A stretch of DNA of 64,000 nt from Phaeobacter porticola (GTDB lineage Bacteria; Pseudomonadota; Alphaproteobacteria; Rhodobacterales; Rhodobacteraceae). This document shows positions 17,875 to 25,922 of this stretch, in pieces. Below the pieces are notes generated by a model. It was not told the DNA's origin. It saw only the letters and a list, made by a program, of their open reading frames with translations, and made no database searches. The position numbers and the translations under genes were made by a program. The stretch spans positions 1,674,001 to 1,738,000 of the forward strand of contig NZ_CP016364.1 in the NCBI RefSeq assembly GCF_001888185.1, given 5' to 3'. Each line of letters opens with the position of its first letter. Position 1 is the stretch's first letter.

Positions 17875-18850
17875 GAGCCACCTCCCGCCCGCTGATGGCG
17901 CCGATGATGCCACCACGGGCATACAGCACGATCATCAAGAGCAATCCGCCTAGGTAGATTTGCCAATAGTCACTGATCCCACCCAGAAAATGCTCCAGAA
18001 GAATGAACAAAGCCGCGCCTATCACGGGGCCAAAAAGACGCCCGACGCCGCCAATAATCACAAAGATCATGATTTCGCCGCTGGTGTGCCAGCTCAGCAT
18101 GGTTGGGCTGACAAAACGATTGAGATCCGCAAACAATGCCCCTGCCAGTCCTGTGATGGCACCGGAAATGACAAAGGCGGTGAGCCGCAGTTTATAAGGG
18201 GTGATGCCCACGGTTTCGACCCGTGCCTCGCATTGGCGGGCGGCCGCCAGTGCCAGGCCAAAGGGCGCGTGTGCCAGTCGGGCGGAAAACCAAAGTGCAA
18301 GACATAGAATAACATAGCAAATTAGGAAAAACTGAAGCGGTACCAGCGTATTAAGTCCCGGAAACTCATTCCGCACCCAGATCGATAACCCATCCTCACC
18401 GCCGTAGGCGGACCAGCTAATCGCGAAATAGTAAAGCATCTGACCAAAGGCGAGCGTGATCATGATGAAATAAACACCCGAGGTGCGCAGCGACAGGGCA
18501 CCAATCACCAGTGCCGCCAGTGCGCTACTTGCAGTGGCAACCAGCCAGATCAGCGGCATCTGGTTCGTACCCTCAACCAGCATTGGCCACTGCATCAACG
18601 GCTCGTAGTTTTGGGCATGGGCCGCCAAAATACCCATCGCATATCCACCGATGCCGAAAAACGCAGCGTGGCCCAGGCTAACCAGCCCGCCAATACCTAA
18701 GGCAATGTTTAAACCGACGCCGGCCAGCGCCAAGATTGCCACCTTTGTCGCAAGGGTGATCAGAAAAGGTTCATCCGCGCTCCATGCCCAAAGCGGCACC
18801 ATGAGCAGCAGCAAAATGACGCCTGCATTTAATAGCCGTTCGCGCCCCAT
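17867..18850 (-). CDS. livM: branched-chain-type ABC transporter permease (LivM-like)
   Basis: A 327-residue inner-membrane permease with 8-10 hydrophobic segments. The LivM signature GIGGLVSLGHAAFFGIGGYAMG is near residue 50 and the coupling region FGLALAAARQCEARVETVG is near residue 215, where Liv permeases contact the ATPases. The Glu-Ala pair of the EAA loop is replaced by QCEA. It abuts the LivH-like gene at 18850 and overlaps livG. The substrate is not fixed by sequence: amino acids, amides, urea or betaines are all carried by this family. Confidence 0.88.
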   Translation of the reverse strand: MGRERLLNAGVILLLLMVPLWAWSADEPFLITLATKVAILALAGVGLNIALGIGGLVSLGHAAFFGIGGYAMGILAAHAQNYEPLMQWPMLVEGTNQMPLIWLVATASSALAALVIGALSLRTSGVYFIMITLAFGQMLYYFAISWSAYGGEDGLSIWVRNEFPGLNTLVPLQFFLICYVILCLALWFSARLAHAPFGLALAAARQCEARVETVGITPYKLRLTAFVISGAITGLAGALFADLNRFVSPTMLSWHTSGEIMIFVIIGGVGRLFGPVIGAALFILLEHFLGGISDYWQIYLGGLLLMIVLYARGGIIGAISGREVAHD

Positions 18851-19770
18851 CAGCTCTGCCCTCCGTATAGGCCTGACGGGCGCACCAAAAGGATCACCGC
18901 CATCAGAATGTAAATCAACATTGACGCCAGCGACGCGCCAACAGAGGTCGCGCTCGCCGGTTCCATAAAGAGCCCAAACAGCCGCGGCAAGAATACCCCC
19001 CCCAAAGTGTCCGTCAGACCAACCAATAGCGCACCAACCATCGCCCCTTTGATTGATCCGATGCCGCCAATAACAATCACCACAAAAGCGAGGATCAGTA
19101 CCGGCTCGCCCATGCCCACCTGCACGGATTGGATTGCACCGACCAAAGCACCCGCAAGGCCTGCAAGGGCCGCACCCAATGCGAAGACCAGCGTATAGAG
19201 CACTGATATATCGACACCTAATGCGGCGATCATCTCGCGGTCGCTTTCACCCGCGCGGATTTGAATGCCGATACGGGTACGCGCGATCAACCAGAACAAC
19301 CCTGTTGCCACAACCAGACCAATTGCAATGATCGTCAGACGATATAGCGGATATTGAATGCCCCCCGGCAGGGTCACAGGCCCAGACAGATAACTCGGCA
19401 CATCCAGAAACAGTGGAAACGAACCAAAGATCCAGCGTGTGCCTTCCGAGAAAACCAGGATCAACGCAAAGGTGGCCAGCACCTGATCAAGGTGATCGCG
19501 GTCATACAGTTTGCGAATGACCAGCAGCTCAACCAATGCGCCTGCGGCGGCAGCGGCCACAAGGCTTGCCGCAAGGGCCAGCACAAAGGAGCCCGTCCAG
19601 GCCGCGACGATCGCGGCGGCAAAGGCACCAACCATATAAAGCGCACCATGCGCGAGATTGATTAATCCCATGACACCAAAGACCAGCGTAAGCCCAGCCG
19701 CCATGAGAAAGAGCATCACCCCGAACTGTAATCCGTTCAGGATCTGCTCCAGAATAAGAATGAGGGACAT
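18850..19770 (-). CDS. livH: branched-chain-type ABC transporter permease (LivH-like)
   Basis: A 306-residue permease with about eight membrane helices. The N-terminal LNGLQFGVMLFLMAAGLTLVFG and GLINLAHGALYMVGAF segments are the LivH signature, and the GIQIRAGESDREMIAALG loop is the ATPase coupling site. It shares one base with the LivM stop-start junction. A strong stem-loop at 19788-19810 separates it from the binding-protein gene, which normally lowers transcription of the membrane genes relative to the binding protein. Confidence 0.88.
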   Translation of the reverse strand: MSLILILEQILNGLQFGVMLFLMAAGLTLVFGVMGLINLAHGALYMVGAFAAAIVAAWTGSFVLALAASLVAAAAAGALVELLVIRKLYDRDHLDQVLATFALILVFSEGTRWIFGSFPLFLDVPSYLSGPVTLPGGIQYPLYRLTIIAIGLVVATGLFWLIARTRIGIQIRAGESDREMIAALGVDISVLYTLVFALGAALAGLAGALVGAIQSVQVGMGEPVLILAFVVIVIGGIGSIKGAMVGALLVGLTDTLGGVFLPRLFGLFMEPASATSVGASLASMLIYILMAVILLVRPSGLYGGQS

Positions 19771-19787
19771 TGTGTCTTTCCGACTTG

Positions 19788-19810
19788 GCAGGGGGCGTTA
19801 CGCCCCCTGC
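19788..19810 (-). terminator. intra-operon stem-loop between binding-protein and permease genes
   Basis: GCAGGGGGCG and CGCCCCCTGC form a perfect 10-bp stem with a TTA loop. It lies between the binding-protein stop (19828) and the LivH-like start (19770), with no T-run after it. A 3'-end-stabilising or attenuating role within the operon is inferred. Confidence 0.6.
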
Positions 19811-19827
19811 GTGCGAGGATCTTAGGC

Positions 19828-20964
19828 TTACATCTTGCAGTCGGCCGCATAGGCGTCGGCGTGGTTTTCCAGACCGGTGGCTATGATCTTGTTTGTAAAA
19901 ACATCCCCTTCTTGGATCACTTCACGGACGTAGATATTCTGTATCGGGTGATGATTGTTTCCGAACTTGAACGCACCACGGACGGAATCAAATTTCGCCG
20001 CTTTCAGTGCCGCACGAAACGCGTCTTTGTCGGACACATCCGCTGTATCGAGCGCACTTAGGATCAGGTTTGCGGTGTCATACCCTTGGCTGGCATAGAG
20101 CGATGGCAGACGATCGTATTTTTGCTCAAATGCCGCGACAAAGGCAGTGTTCGCCGGTGTGTCCAGGTCCTTGTTCCACTGCGAGGTGTTTTTGATGCCC
20201 AAGGCCGCGCCTCCAACCGCTTGCAGGATGCCCTGGTCAAAACTGAAGGCTGGGCCAACCACTGGCAGATCAACACCGCTGTCCGCATATTGTTTGAGGA
20301 AAGAAATCCCCATGCCACCTGGCAGGAAAAAATAGACGGAATCTGCGCCCGATGCCCGGATTTGCGCGATCTCGGCGGCATAGTCGGTCTGGCCCAGCTT
20401 GGTATAGGTCTCGCCCGCCAGATCGCCCTCATACATACGCTTGTATCCAGTCAGCGCGTCCTTACCCGCCGGGTAGTTCGGCGCGAGGATATAGCTGTTT
20501 TTCAGTTCCGCATCATTCGCGTAGGCACCGGCAGCTTCGTGCAGGTTGTCGTTCTGCCATGCAACGTTGAAATAATTCTCGTGGCAACGCTTGCCCGCCA
20601 GTGCCGAGGGCCCCGCATTGGGTGAAAGGTAGAACACACCCTGCGCCGTTGCCGAGGGCACCACAGCCATGGCAAGGTTGGACCATATGATGCCGGTCAT
20701 GATATCGACCTTTTCCGACTGGATCATGCGATCAGCAATCTGGACGGCGCTTTCGGGTTTGCGCTGATCATCCTCGATCACCACCTCGACATTGTCGCGC
20801 CCCGCCTGGTCGATCGCCAGCATAAAGCCGTCGCGGACATCCACACCAAGACCGGCCCCGCCGCCGGACAGAGTTGTGATCATGCCGATCTTCGTCTCGG
20901 CGGCGGCTGCCATCGCTAAGGTCGAAACGGCTGTTGCCAGCGCCATTGTCTTGAGGGTCTTCAT
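19828..20964 (-). CDS. periplasmic substrate-binding protein of the Liv-type ABC transporter
   Basis: A 378-residue type I periplasmic binding protein. The ATG at 20964 has GGGAG at good spacing and gives a signal peptide (MKTLKTMALATAV..AMAAAA). The mature start ETKIGMITTLSGGGAGLG and the DDQRKPESAVQIADRMI segment are typical of the family. Two Cys (KRCHENYF and near the C-terminus, ADCKM) may form a disulfide. It heads the six-gene leftward operon. Because the operon faces an MttB-type demethylase, a quaternary amine is a possible ligand, but this is inference; amides and amino acids are equally in the family's range. Confidence 0.88.
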   Translation of the reverse strand: MKTLKTMALATAVSTLAMAAAAETKIGMITTLSGGGAGLGVDVRDGFMLAIDQAGRDNVEVVIEDDQRKPESAVQIADRMIQSEKVDIMTGIIWSNLAMAVVPSATAQGVFYLSPNAGPSALAGKRCHENYFNVAWQNDNLHEAAGAYANDAELKNSYILAPNYPAGKDALTGYKRMYEGDLAGETYTKLGQTDYAAEIAQIRASGADSVYFFLPGGMGISFLKQYADSGVDLPVVGPAFSFDQGILQAVGGAALGIKNTSQWNKDLDTPANTAFVAAFEQKYDRLPSLYASQGYDTANLILSALDTADVSDKDAFRAALKAAKFDSVRGAFKFGNNHHPIQNIYVREVIQEGDVFTNKIIATGLENHADAYAADCKM

Positions 20965-20996
20965 TTGGTCCATCTCCCTGATCTGTCTGAGCAATG

Positions 20997-21020
20997 AGGG
21001 CCGTTTCGAATGACGGCCCT
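20997..21020 (-). promoter_or_regulatory. stem-loop just upstream of the binding-protein gene
   Basis: AGGGCCGT and ACGGCCCT pair perfectly around eight bases, about 35 bp upstream of the binding-protein start. It may end an upstream transcript or form a leader structure; there is no T-run. Confidence 0.35.
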
Positions 21021-21050
21021 TCGTTGCATAGTTTTTCCGATTGGACCGCG

Positions 21051-21212
21051 TTACGCCAGCTTTTTGCCGATCTTATCCCGGAACGACTGATAGCCTGTTG
21101 TCCGCATGTCCAGCCAGCGAGACCGATCCTCCAATTCGGAGAATGCGGCATAGACTGTATCATGAGGCAACAACGGCGCGATCACCAAGATACGCTGTGT
21201 CCAAAGGTCGTT
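21051..21212 (-). pseudogene. possible gene remnant (53-codon open frame without a start)
   Basis: A leftward frame bounded by TGA at 21213-21215 and TAA at 21051-21053 encodes a protein-like sequence including PHDTVYAAFSELEDRSRWLD and ending DKIGKKLA, with natural amphipathic spacing and high-GC third positions. It has no ATG at its beginning; TTG or GTG codons near its middle are possible but lack ribosome sites. It stands just upstream of the transporter operon in the same direction, as expected for the C-terminal end of a lost operon gene. The family is not recognised. Confidence 0.3.
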
Positions 21213-21623
21213 TCATCGACCGCCTGGAACGAGCCTAGGCCGAAGTTGCCATTTATTTCAAGATTAAAATATCTAACCTTAAAATTTGTAAGCCTTGTTC
21301 GCGCGGCCTTGGCAACGCTTGGGACAAATGGATGGAATGAAAGATTGCGTCCGCGAGACGATACGTCGGGCGCAAGATGTTCGTTCCGATGGAGGACATG
21401 CAACCGGCCTCAAGACATTCCTACAGGCAAAGCGTGACAGAGCGTATGGCGTCAATTTCAGATCGCCCCAACACAACCAGTGCGCGTATTTACTTTTCTC
21501 TGGAAATCATTCTGAAAAAACTAGCGAAAGCCGCATATGGAAGCCATGTAAATAACTATTCGCGACTTAGAGCACCCACGGACCACAAGCGGATCAATGG
21601 CCGATCAGGGCATTTGATGACGC
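21213..21623. other. intergenic gap with no recognised gene
   Basis: About 410 bp between the possible remnant and the 21624 gene, AT-richer than its surroundings near 21250-21300 and 21480-21560. Frames here are short and lack ribosome sites. Nothing further was recognised. Confidence 0.4.
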
Positions 21624-22286
21624 TCAGCAGGACGTAAGCTTGCGCACCCGCTGCTCGGCAACTTCGGTAGATTGATTGCCCCCGCGCTGTCGCTCCAGCC
21701 CATCTGTGTAACGTTTGACGAGTTCAATCTGAAAGCGGATCTCATGCACCCGATCCGCCAATTGCTGACTCAGCGCCCCTATTGCGCTCTCTGCGTCGAC
21801 CAAGCCTGCCTCAGTTGCAGAGAGGACATTCAGCAATGGCAACGCGAGATCCGTTAGCACCTGCGCGCTCACTTCGCGCGTCATATCTTCAAGTCCTGCG
21901 CCAAAACCGACATCGGGGCGGAAAGCATGACCGATCCCACCCAGGCTCGTGCGGAACCGTATGATGATCGACTGCGTGCCATCTTCGTTAGCGGTAGCAA
22001 GGATATGTGCACCTGCCAGCACCAAACCCGGCACCTCCAGGATCAATGATGGCAGCGAAATCACCTGGGTCTCGCCAGACAACATATTAACGCAATCCTT
22101 CAGCCCATCCGCGATGGAATCGCAAAAGACCTCATGCATTGGTAAAGTGTTCACAAACGACGTTCGATTGCGGAACGTTCGGCTAACCACCTCACAAGAC
22201 CGGACAAACGGTACAGCGCCTTCCTCGGCGATCAGGTTCACGATGAACCGGCGCTGCTCTTCTCCAGTCTCAGTATTGTCAGTCAT
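21624..22286 (-). CDS. hypothetical protein divergent from the CheB-CheR hybrid
   Basis: A 220-residue soluble protein (MTDNTETGEEQRRFIVN..) of unrecognised family. It has no signal peptide or membrane helix. The middle looks like a mixed alpha/beta domain (TQVISLPSLILEVPGLVLAGAHIL, SIIIRFRTSLGG); the last 70 residues are helical and probably coiled (AIGALSQQLADRVHEIRFQIELVKRY), and it ends in Cys. The ATG at 22286 was preferred; a TTG-initiated reading to 22310 is also open. It is divergent from the chemotaxis-type hybrid with about 280 bp between, so it may be its functional partner. Confidence 0.6.
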   Translation of the reverse strand: MTDNTETGEEQRRFIVNLIAEEGAVPFVRSCEVVSRTFRNRTSFVNTLPMHEVFCDSIADGLKDCVNMLSGETQVISLPSLILEVPGLVLAGAHILATANEDGTQSIIIRFRTSLGGIGHAFRPDVGFGAGLEDMTREVSAQVLTDLALPLLNVLSATEAGLVDAESAIGALSQQLADRVHEIRFQIELVKRYTDGLERQRGGNQSTEVAEQRVRKLTSC

Positions 22287-22565
22287 GGCCACCACGTTCA
22301 TTACACCCAACCCGTATCTCTGGAGATGTTTTAATATGTAGTTAGGAGTAGTTTACAAAACGTTGATAAAGCGTAGTTTGACATTGCAATCCGCGTCAAG
22401 ATTTATACAACCTTTGCTTGCAATCATCTTCGCGCCCTCTTTCAACCAGATCAGATACGCAGCATCTCAGTTGCGATGCAAATGCTACATTTCCGCTATT
22501 AGCCATGGACCTCGCGGCGATCAAGGCGATAATAGATTTAAATACGCTAGACGATAGGCACCCTT

Positions 22566-25500
22566 ATGACAACGCAAATTACTACAGACCTGACCATCGT
22601 CGGGATCGGGTCGTCCGCAGGCGGACTGGAGGCAATTCGTGAGTTGGTGGCAACGCTTCCGGTGGACGCGTTAGCGGCTTATGTTGTGGTGCAACATATG
22701 TCCCCCCACCACAAGAGCCTGATGACCGAGCTGGTTGCACGACAAACCCAGCTTAAGGTCGGCACCATCGAAGATGGCACCACCCCAGAGGCCAATGTTG
22801 TCTATATCACCCCCCCAAAGAGCGATGTGGTCTACACCGATGGGCGTCTTCGCCTGCTGCAAAATCCGGATGCCGAACCCGGCACCCCCCGACCGTCAGT
22901 TGACCGCTTTCTTGTCAGCCTGGCTGAACAGAACGGCGAGAACTCCATGGCCATTATCCTGTCGGGCACCGGCAGCGATGGGGCGTATGGTGTGCAGGCC
23001 ATTCGCGAGGCGGGCGGGATCACAATTGCCCAAGACGCCGAGAGCGCGAAATACGACGGTATGCCTGTCGCTGCCGTTCAAACCGGCTGTGTCGATCTGG
23101 TGTTGCGCCCGCAGGATATTGGCACCAACCTGCAAAAAATCCTGTCGTCGCCCCGAGATTTCAGCTCGTTCCGTAACGAAAACAATCTGCGCGACTCTCC
23201 GGTCTCAGATCTGTTGCAAATCCTTTTGGCCCGCACCCGAGTGGATTTCCGCGACTATAAGCAGACCACCATCAGTCGCCGCATTGAGCGACGCATGATC
23301 GCGCTTGGGATCGAAACCCAAGAAGAATACACCCAGTTCTGTCGCAATAACCCTCATGCGGTCGATGCGCTGTTCAAGGATCTTCTGATCTCGGTCACAC
23401 GGTTCTTCCGTGACAAGGAAGAATTCGAGCTTTTGAAAAATCTGCTGCCACAGCTGATCAAGGAGCGCGGCCCCGGTCCGCTGCGGATCTGGGTGGCAGG
23501 CTGTGCCACCGGCGAAGAGGCGTACTCAATCGCGATGGTAGTATCAGAGGCTCTCGGCAACCCCACCAATCAACTGAAATCAAGGGTTCAGATCTTTGCG
23601 ACGGATATCGACAAGGACGCGCTGAAAACCGCCCGTCGCGGGGTTTACAGTCTGGCGGCGCTGAATGACATTCCGACGGAATTAGCCGACAAGTACCTGA
23701 TCCGTCAGGCCGATGGAGTGCGAGTCGTCGACAACCTGCGCAATGCGGTGCTGTTTTCCGATCACAATGTCTGTCAGGATCCGCCGTTTCAGAAGGTCGA
23801 TCTGATCTGCTGCCGTAACCTGTTGATATATTTCGGCAACCCCTTGCAGCAAAAGGTCATGTCGCGGTTCCACTATGCGATGTCGCCACACGGGCTGCTG
23901 TTTCTTGGCACCGCCGAAAGCGTAGCAGGCTCAGATGAGCTGTTCGTGCAAGACCGCGCTGCCACCCATGTTTATCGCAAGCGTTCGCTGCGCGCCAATC
24001 AATCACCGCAGCCCTATAACATGCCATCCGTGCCTATGGTGGTGCAGCGCCCGTCCATTAAACCGCCGTCCCAGCAGGGGCCATCGACGGATCGTCAGCT
24101 TTTTGAAGCACTGGCACAATCATTAGGTAAAAACTCGCTCCTCGTGACCGAAGATTTTTCCATCGCTCGGGTTTATGGAAATGTAAGCCAGTTCATTGAG
24201 GTAAGTGAAACCAGCTCACTGCGCATGCATCTCGACCTGTTGCGCAGTCCGCTGCGTGAAGAAGCCCGTAGCCTGATCACCATTGCCTTGAAAAACGGAT
24301 CCCACAAAGGGGGCGTGCGCCATTTGCTGGCCGAAACTGACGACGAGGAAATCCGTCTCGACGTCTATCCGATCATCGCCAAGGACATCAGCGAACGCGC
24401 CGCGTTGGTGGTGTTCACCCCCGTGACGGTGGATCGTGCTAAATTGAGCAGAACCCCGATTGTCGGTGAAGAGGGTGACGCCGCATTTGAGCGGATCCGC
24501 AATCTGGAAAACGAGGTCGCAACAACCCGCGAGGCTTTGCAGCAGACGATTGAGGAGCTGGAGACCTCGAACGAGGAATTGCAGTCGCTCAATGAGGAAT
24601 TGCAATCCACCAACGAGGAGCTGCAAGCCACCAACGAGGAGCTGGAAACCTCGAACGAGGAACTGCAGTCCACCAACGAAGAGCTGATCACCGTCAACGA
24701 AGAGCTTCAGGTCACCGCGTCCGAGCTCAGCGGTCGAACCGGTGAGCTGATCTCGGTATTGGAAAGCACGCCACTGGCCATCCTGGTGGCCGACAGCGCG
24801 TTGCAGATCACTCAGGCGACTCTGGCGGCAACCCAGATGTTCAATATTCGGCGTCCGATTTCCAGTCCGCACATCAGCCAATGCGCCCTGCCCGACGGTT
24901 TCCCGATCCTTGCACCGATTTGCAGCGAGGCCTTGCGTTTAGGACAAACCGTTACCGAGGAATTCACCTCCTACGGCACTCGGATCCGGCTCACTTGCTC
25001 GCCGTATTTCGACGTCAATGGCCAGATCCTAGGTGTCACGATGGTGGTATCAGAGTTCCCCGGTATGGCGCATGAGATGGAGATGATCCTCGACAACTCC
25101 AACCTGTTCCTGCTGAACCGCGCCCGCTCCGGCGAAATCCTGCGGATCAGCTCTGCCTATGCCGGGCTGCTTGGCCTCAGCCGAGACAAGGCCCTTAACA
25201 AGAGCGTCTTTTCACTCGGCGTTGAATGCAACGTCAGCAAAGACGTCTTCAAAGAGGATACTAAGGTTCTCGACAGCGATGAGGGTTTTGACAGCGCGCT
25301 GTTGCAGGTCGATACGCACGACGGCAAAGGCAAACGCTGGATCAGCATGGATCGCCACCGATTCCCGCATCACATTACCGAAGAACCGACTGTTTTTACC
25401 ATCGGAACAGATATCACGGAAACCGTCGAGGCGCGCGAACGGGCTGAAGAGTTGCTGACGCAGGCTGAATTGGTTCAGGATATGGTCGGGATCGGCTTTT

Positions 25501-25817
25501 GGTCCATCGATGCCGATGGCCAGACGCCCTACTGGTCGCCCAAGGTCTATGAGATCCATGGTGTAGAGCCAGAGGAGTATAGTCCGGATATCGCCAGCGC
25601 GATTGCCTTCTTCCACCCTGATGACCGTGAGGATGTGCAGCGTCTTGTCTCCGAATCCATCGAAGCGGGAACTGGCTTCACATTCATCAAACGTTTGATC
25701 CGTCCCGATGGCGTCGAGGTCAGCGTGGAGAGCCAGGGGATGGCTATTCGCGACGATAATGGTGATGTGACGCGACTGGTCGGGATCTTCCGCGAGGCGC
25801 AGGAGTCTGACAACTGA
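22566..25817 (+). CDS. CheB-CheR-PAS chemotaxis-type hybrid protein
   Basis: A 1083-residue multidomain signalling protein. Residues about 8-195 are a CheB methylesterase domain ([29 protein letters not shown] with the catalytic Asp). Residues about 210-470 are a CheR methyltransferase, N-terminal helices first, then [15 protein letters not shown] as the SAM site and [11 protein letters not shown]. Residues about 640-720 form a long coiled coil built of [12 protein letters not shown]-like repeats. PAS domains follow (about 730-840, 840-950 and 960-1080). Unlike many homologues it ends after the last PAS without a histidine kinase. No receptor, CheA or CheW gene is nearby. Confidence 0.9.
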   Translation: MTTQITTDLTIVGIGSSAGGLEAIRELVATLPVDALAAYVVVQHMSPHHKSLMTELVARQTQLKVGTIEDGTTPEANVVYITPPKSDVVYTDGRLRLLQNPDAEPGTPRPSVDRFLVSLAEQNGENSMAIILSGTGSDGAYGVQAIREAGGITIAQDAESAKYDGMPVAAVQTGCVDLVLRPQDIGTNLQKILSSPRDFSSFRNENNLRDSPVSDLLQILLARTRVDFRDYKQTTISRRIERRMIALGIETQEEYTQFCRNNPHAVDALFKDLLISVTRFFRDKEEFELLKNLLPQLIKERGPGPLRIWVAGCATGEEAYSIAMVVSEALGNPTNQLKSRVQIFATDIDKDALKTARRGVYSLAALNDIPTELADKYLIRQADGVRVVDNLRNAVLFSDHNVCQDPPFQKVDLICCRNLLIYFGNPLQQKVMSRFHYAMSPHGLLFLGTAESVAGSDELFVQDRAATHVYRKRSLRANQSPQPYNMPSVPMVVQRPSIKPPSQQGPSTDRQLFEALAQSLGKNSLLVTEDFSIARVYGNVSQFIEVSETSSLRMHLDLLRSPLREEARSLITIALKNGSHKGGVRHLLAETDDEEIRLDVYPIIAKDISERAALVVFTPVTVDRAKLSRTPIVGEEGDAAFERIRNLENEVATTREALQQTIEELETSNEELQSLNEELQSTNEELQATNEELETSNEELQSTNEELITVNEELQVTASELSGRTGELISVLESTPLAILVADSALQITQATLAATQMFNIRRPISSPHISQCALPDGFPILAPICSEALRLGQTVTEEFTSYGTRIRLTCSPYFDVNGQILGVTMVVSEFPGMAHEMEMILDNSNLFLLNRARSGEILRISSAYAGLLGLSRDKALNKSVFSLGVECNVSKDVFKEDTKVLDSDEGFDSALLQVDTHDGKGKRWISMDRHRFPHHITEEPTVFTIGTDITETVEARERAEELLTQAELVQDMVGIGFWSIDADGQTPYWSPKVYEIHGVEPEEYSPDIASAIAFFHPDDREDVQRLVSESIEAGTGFTFIKRLIRPDGVEVSVESQGMAIRDDNGDVTRLVGIFREAQESDN

Positions 25818-25845
25818 TCGCCTTCGCATCAGGCAATCACATTTC

Positions 25846-25874
25846 AAAAAAGGCGCAGGTGACTGCGCCTTTTT
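25846..25874. terminator. bidirectional terminator between the CheB-CheR hybrid and the dehydrogenase
   Basis: AAAAAAGGCGCAG and CTGCGCCTTTTT form a perfect stem around GTGA, with T-runs on both strands. It ends both converging genes. Confidence 0.9.
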
Positions 25875-25922
25875 CACGTTCAACATCTGTAGTCGTTGAC
25901 CTGTCTCAGAAGAGGAAAGACG

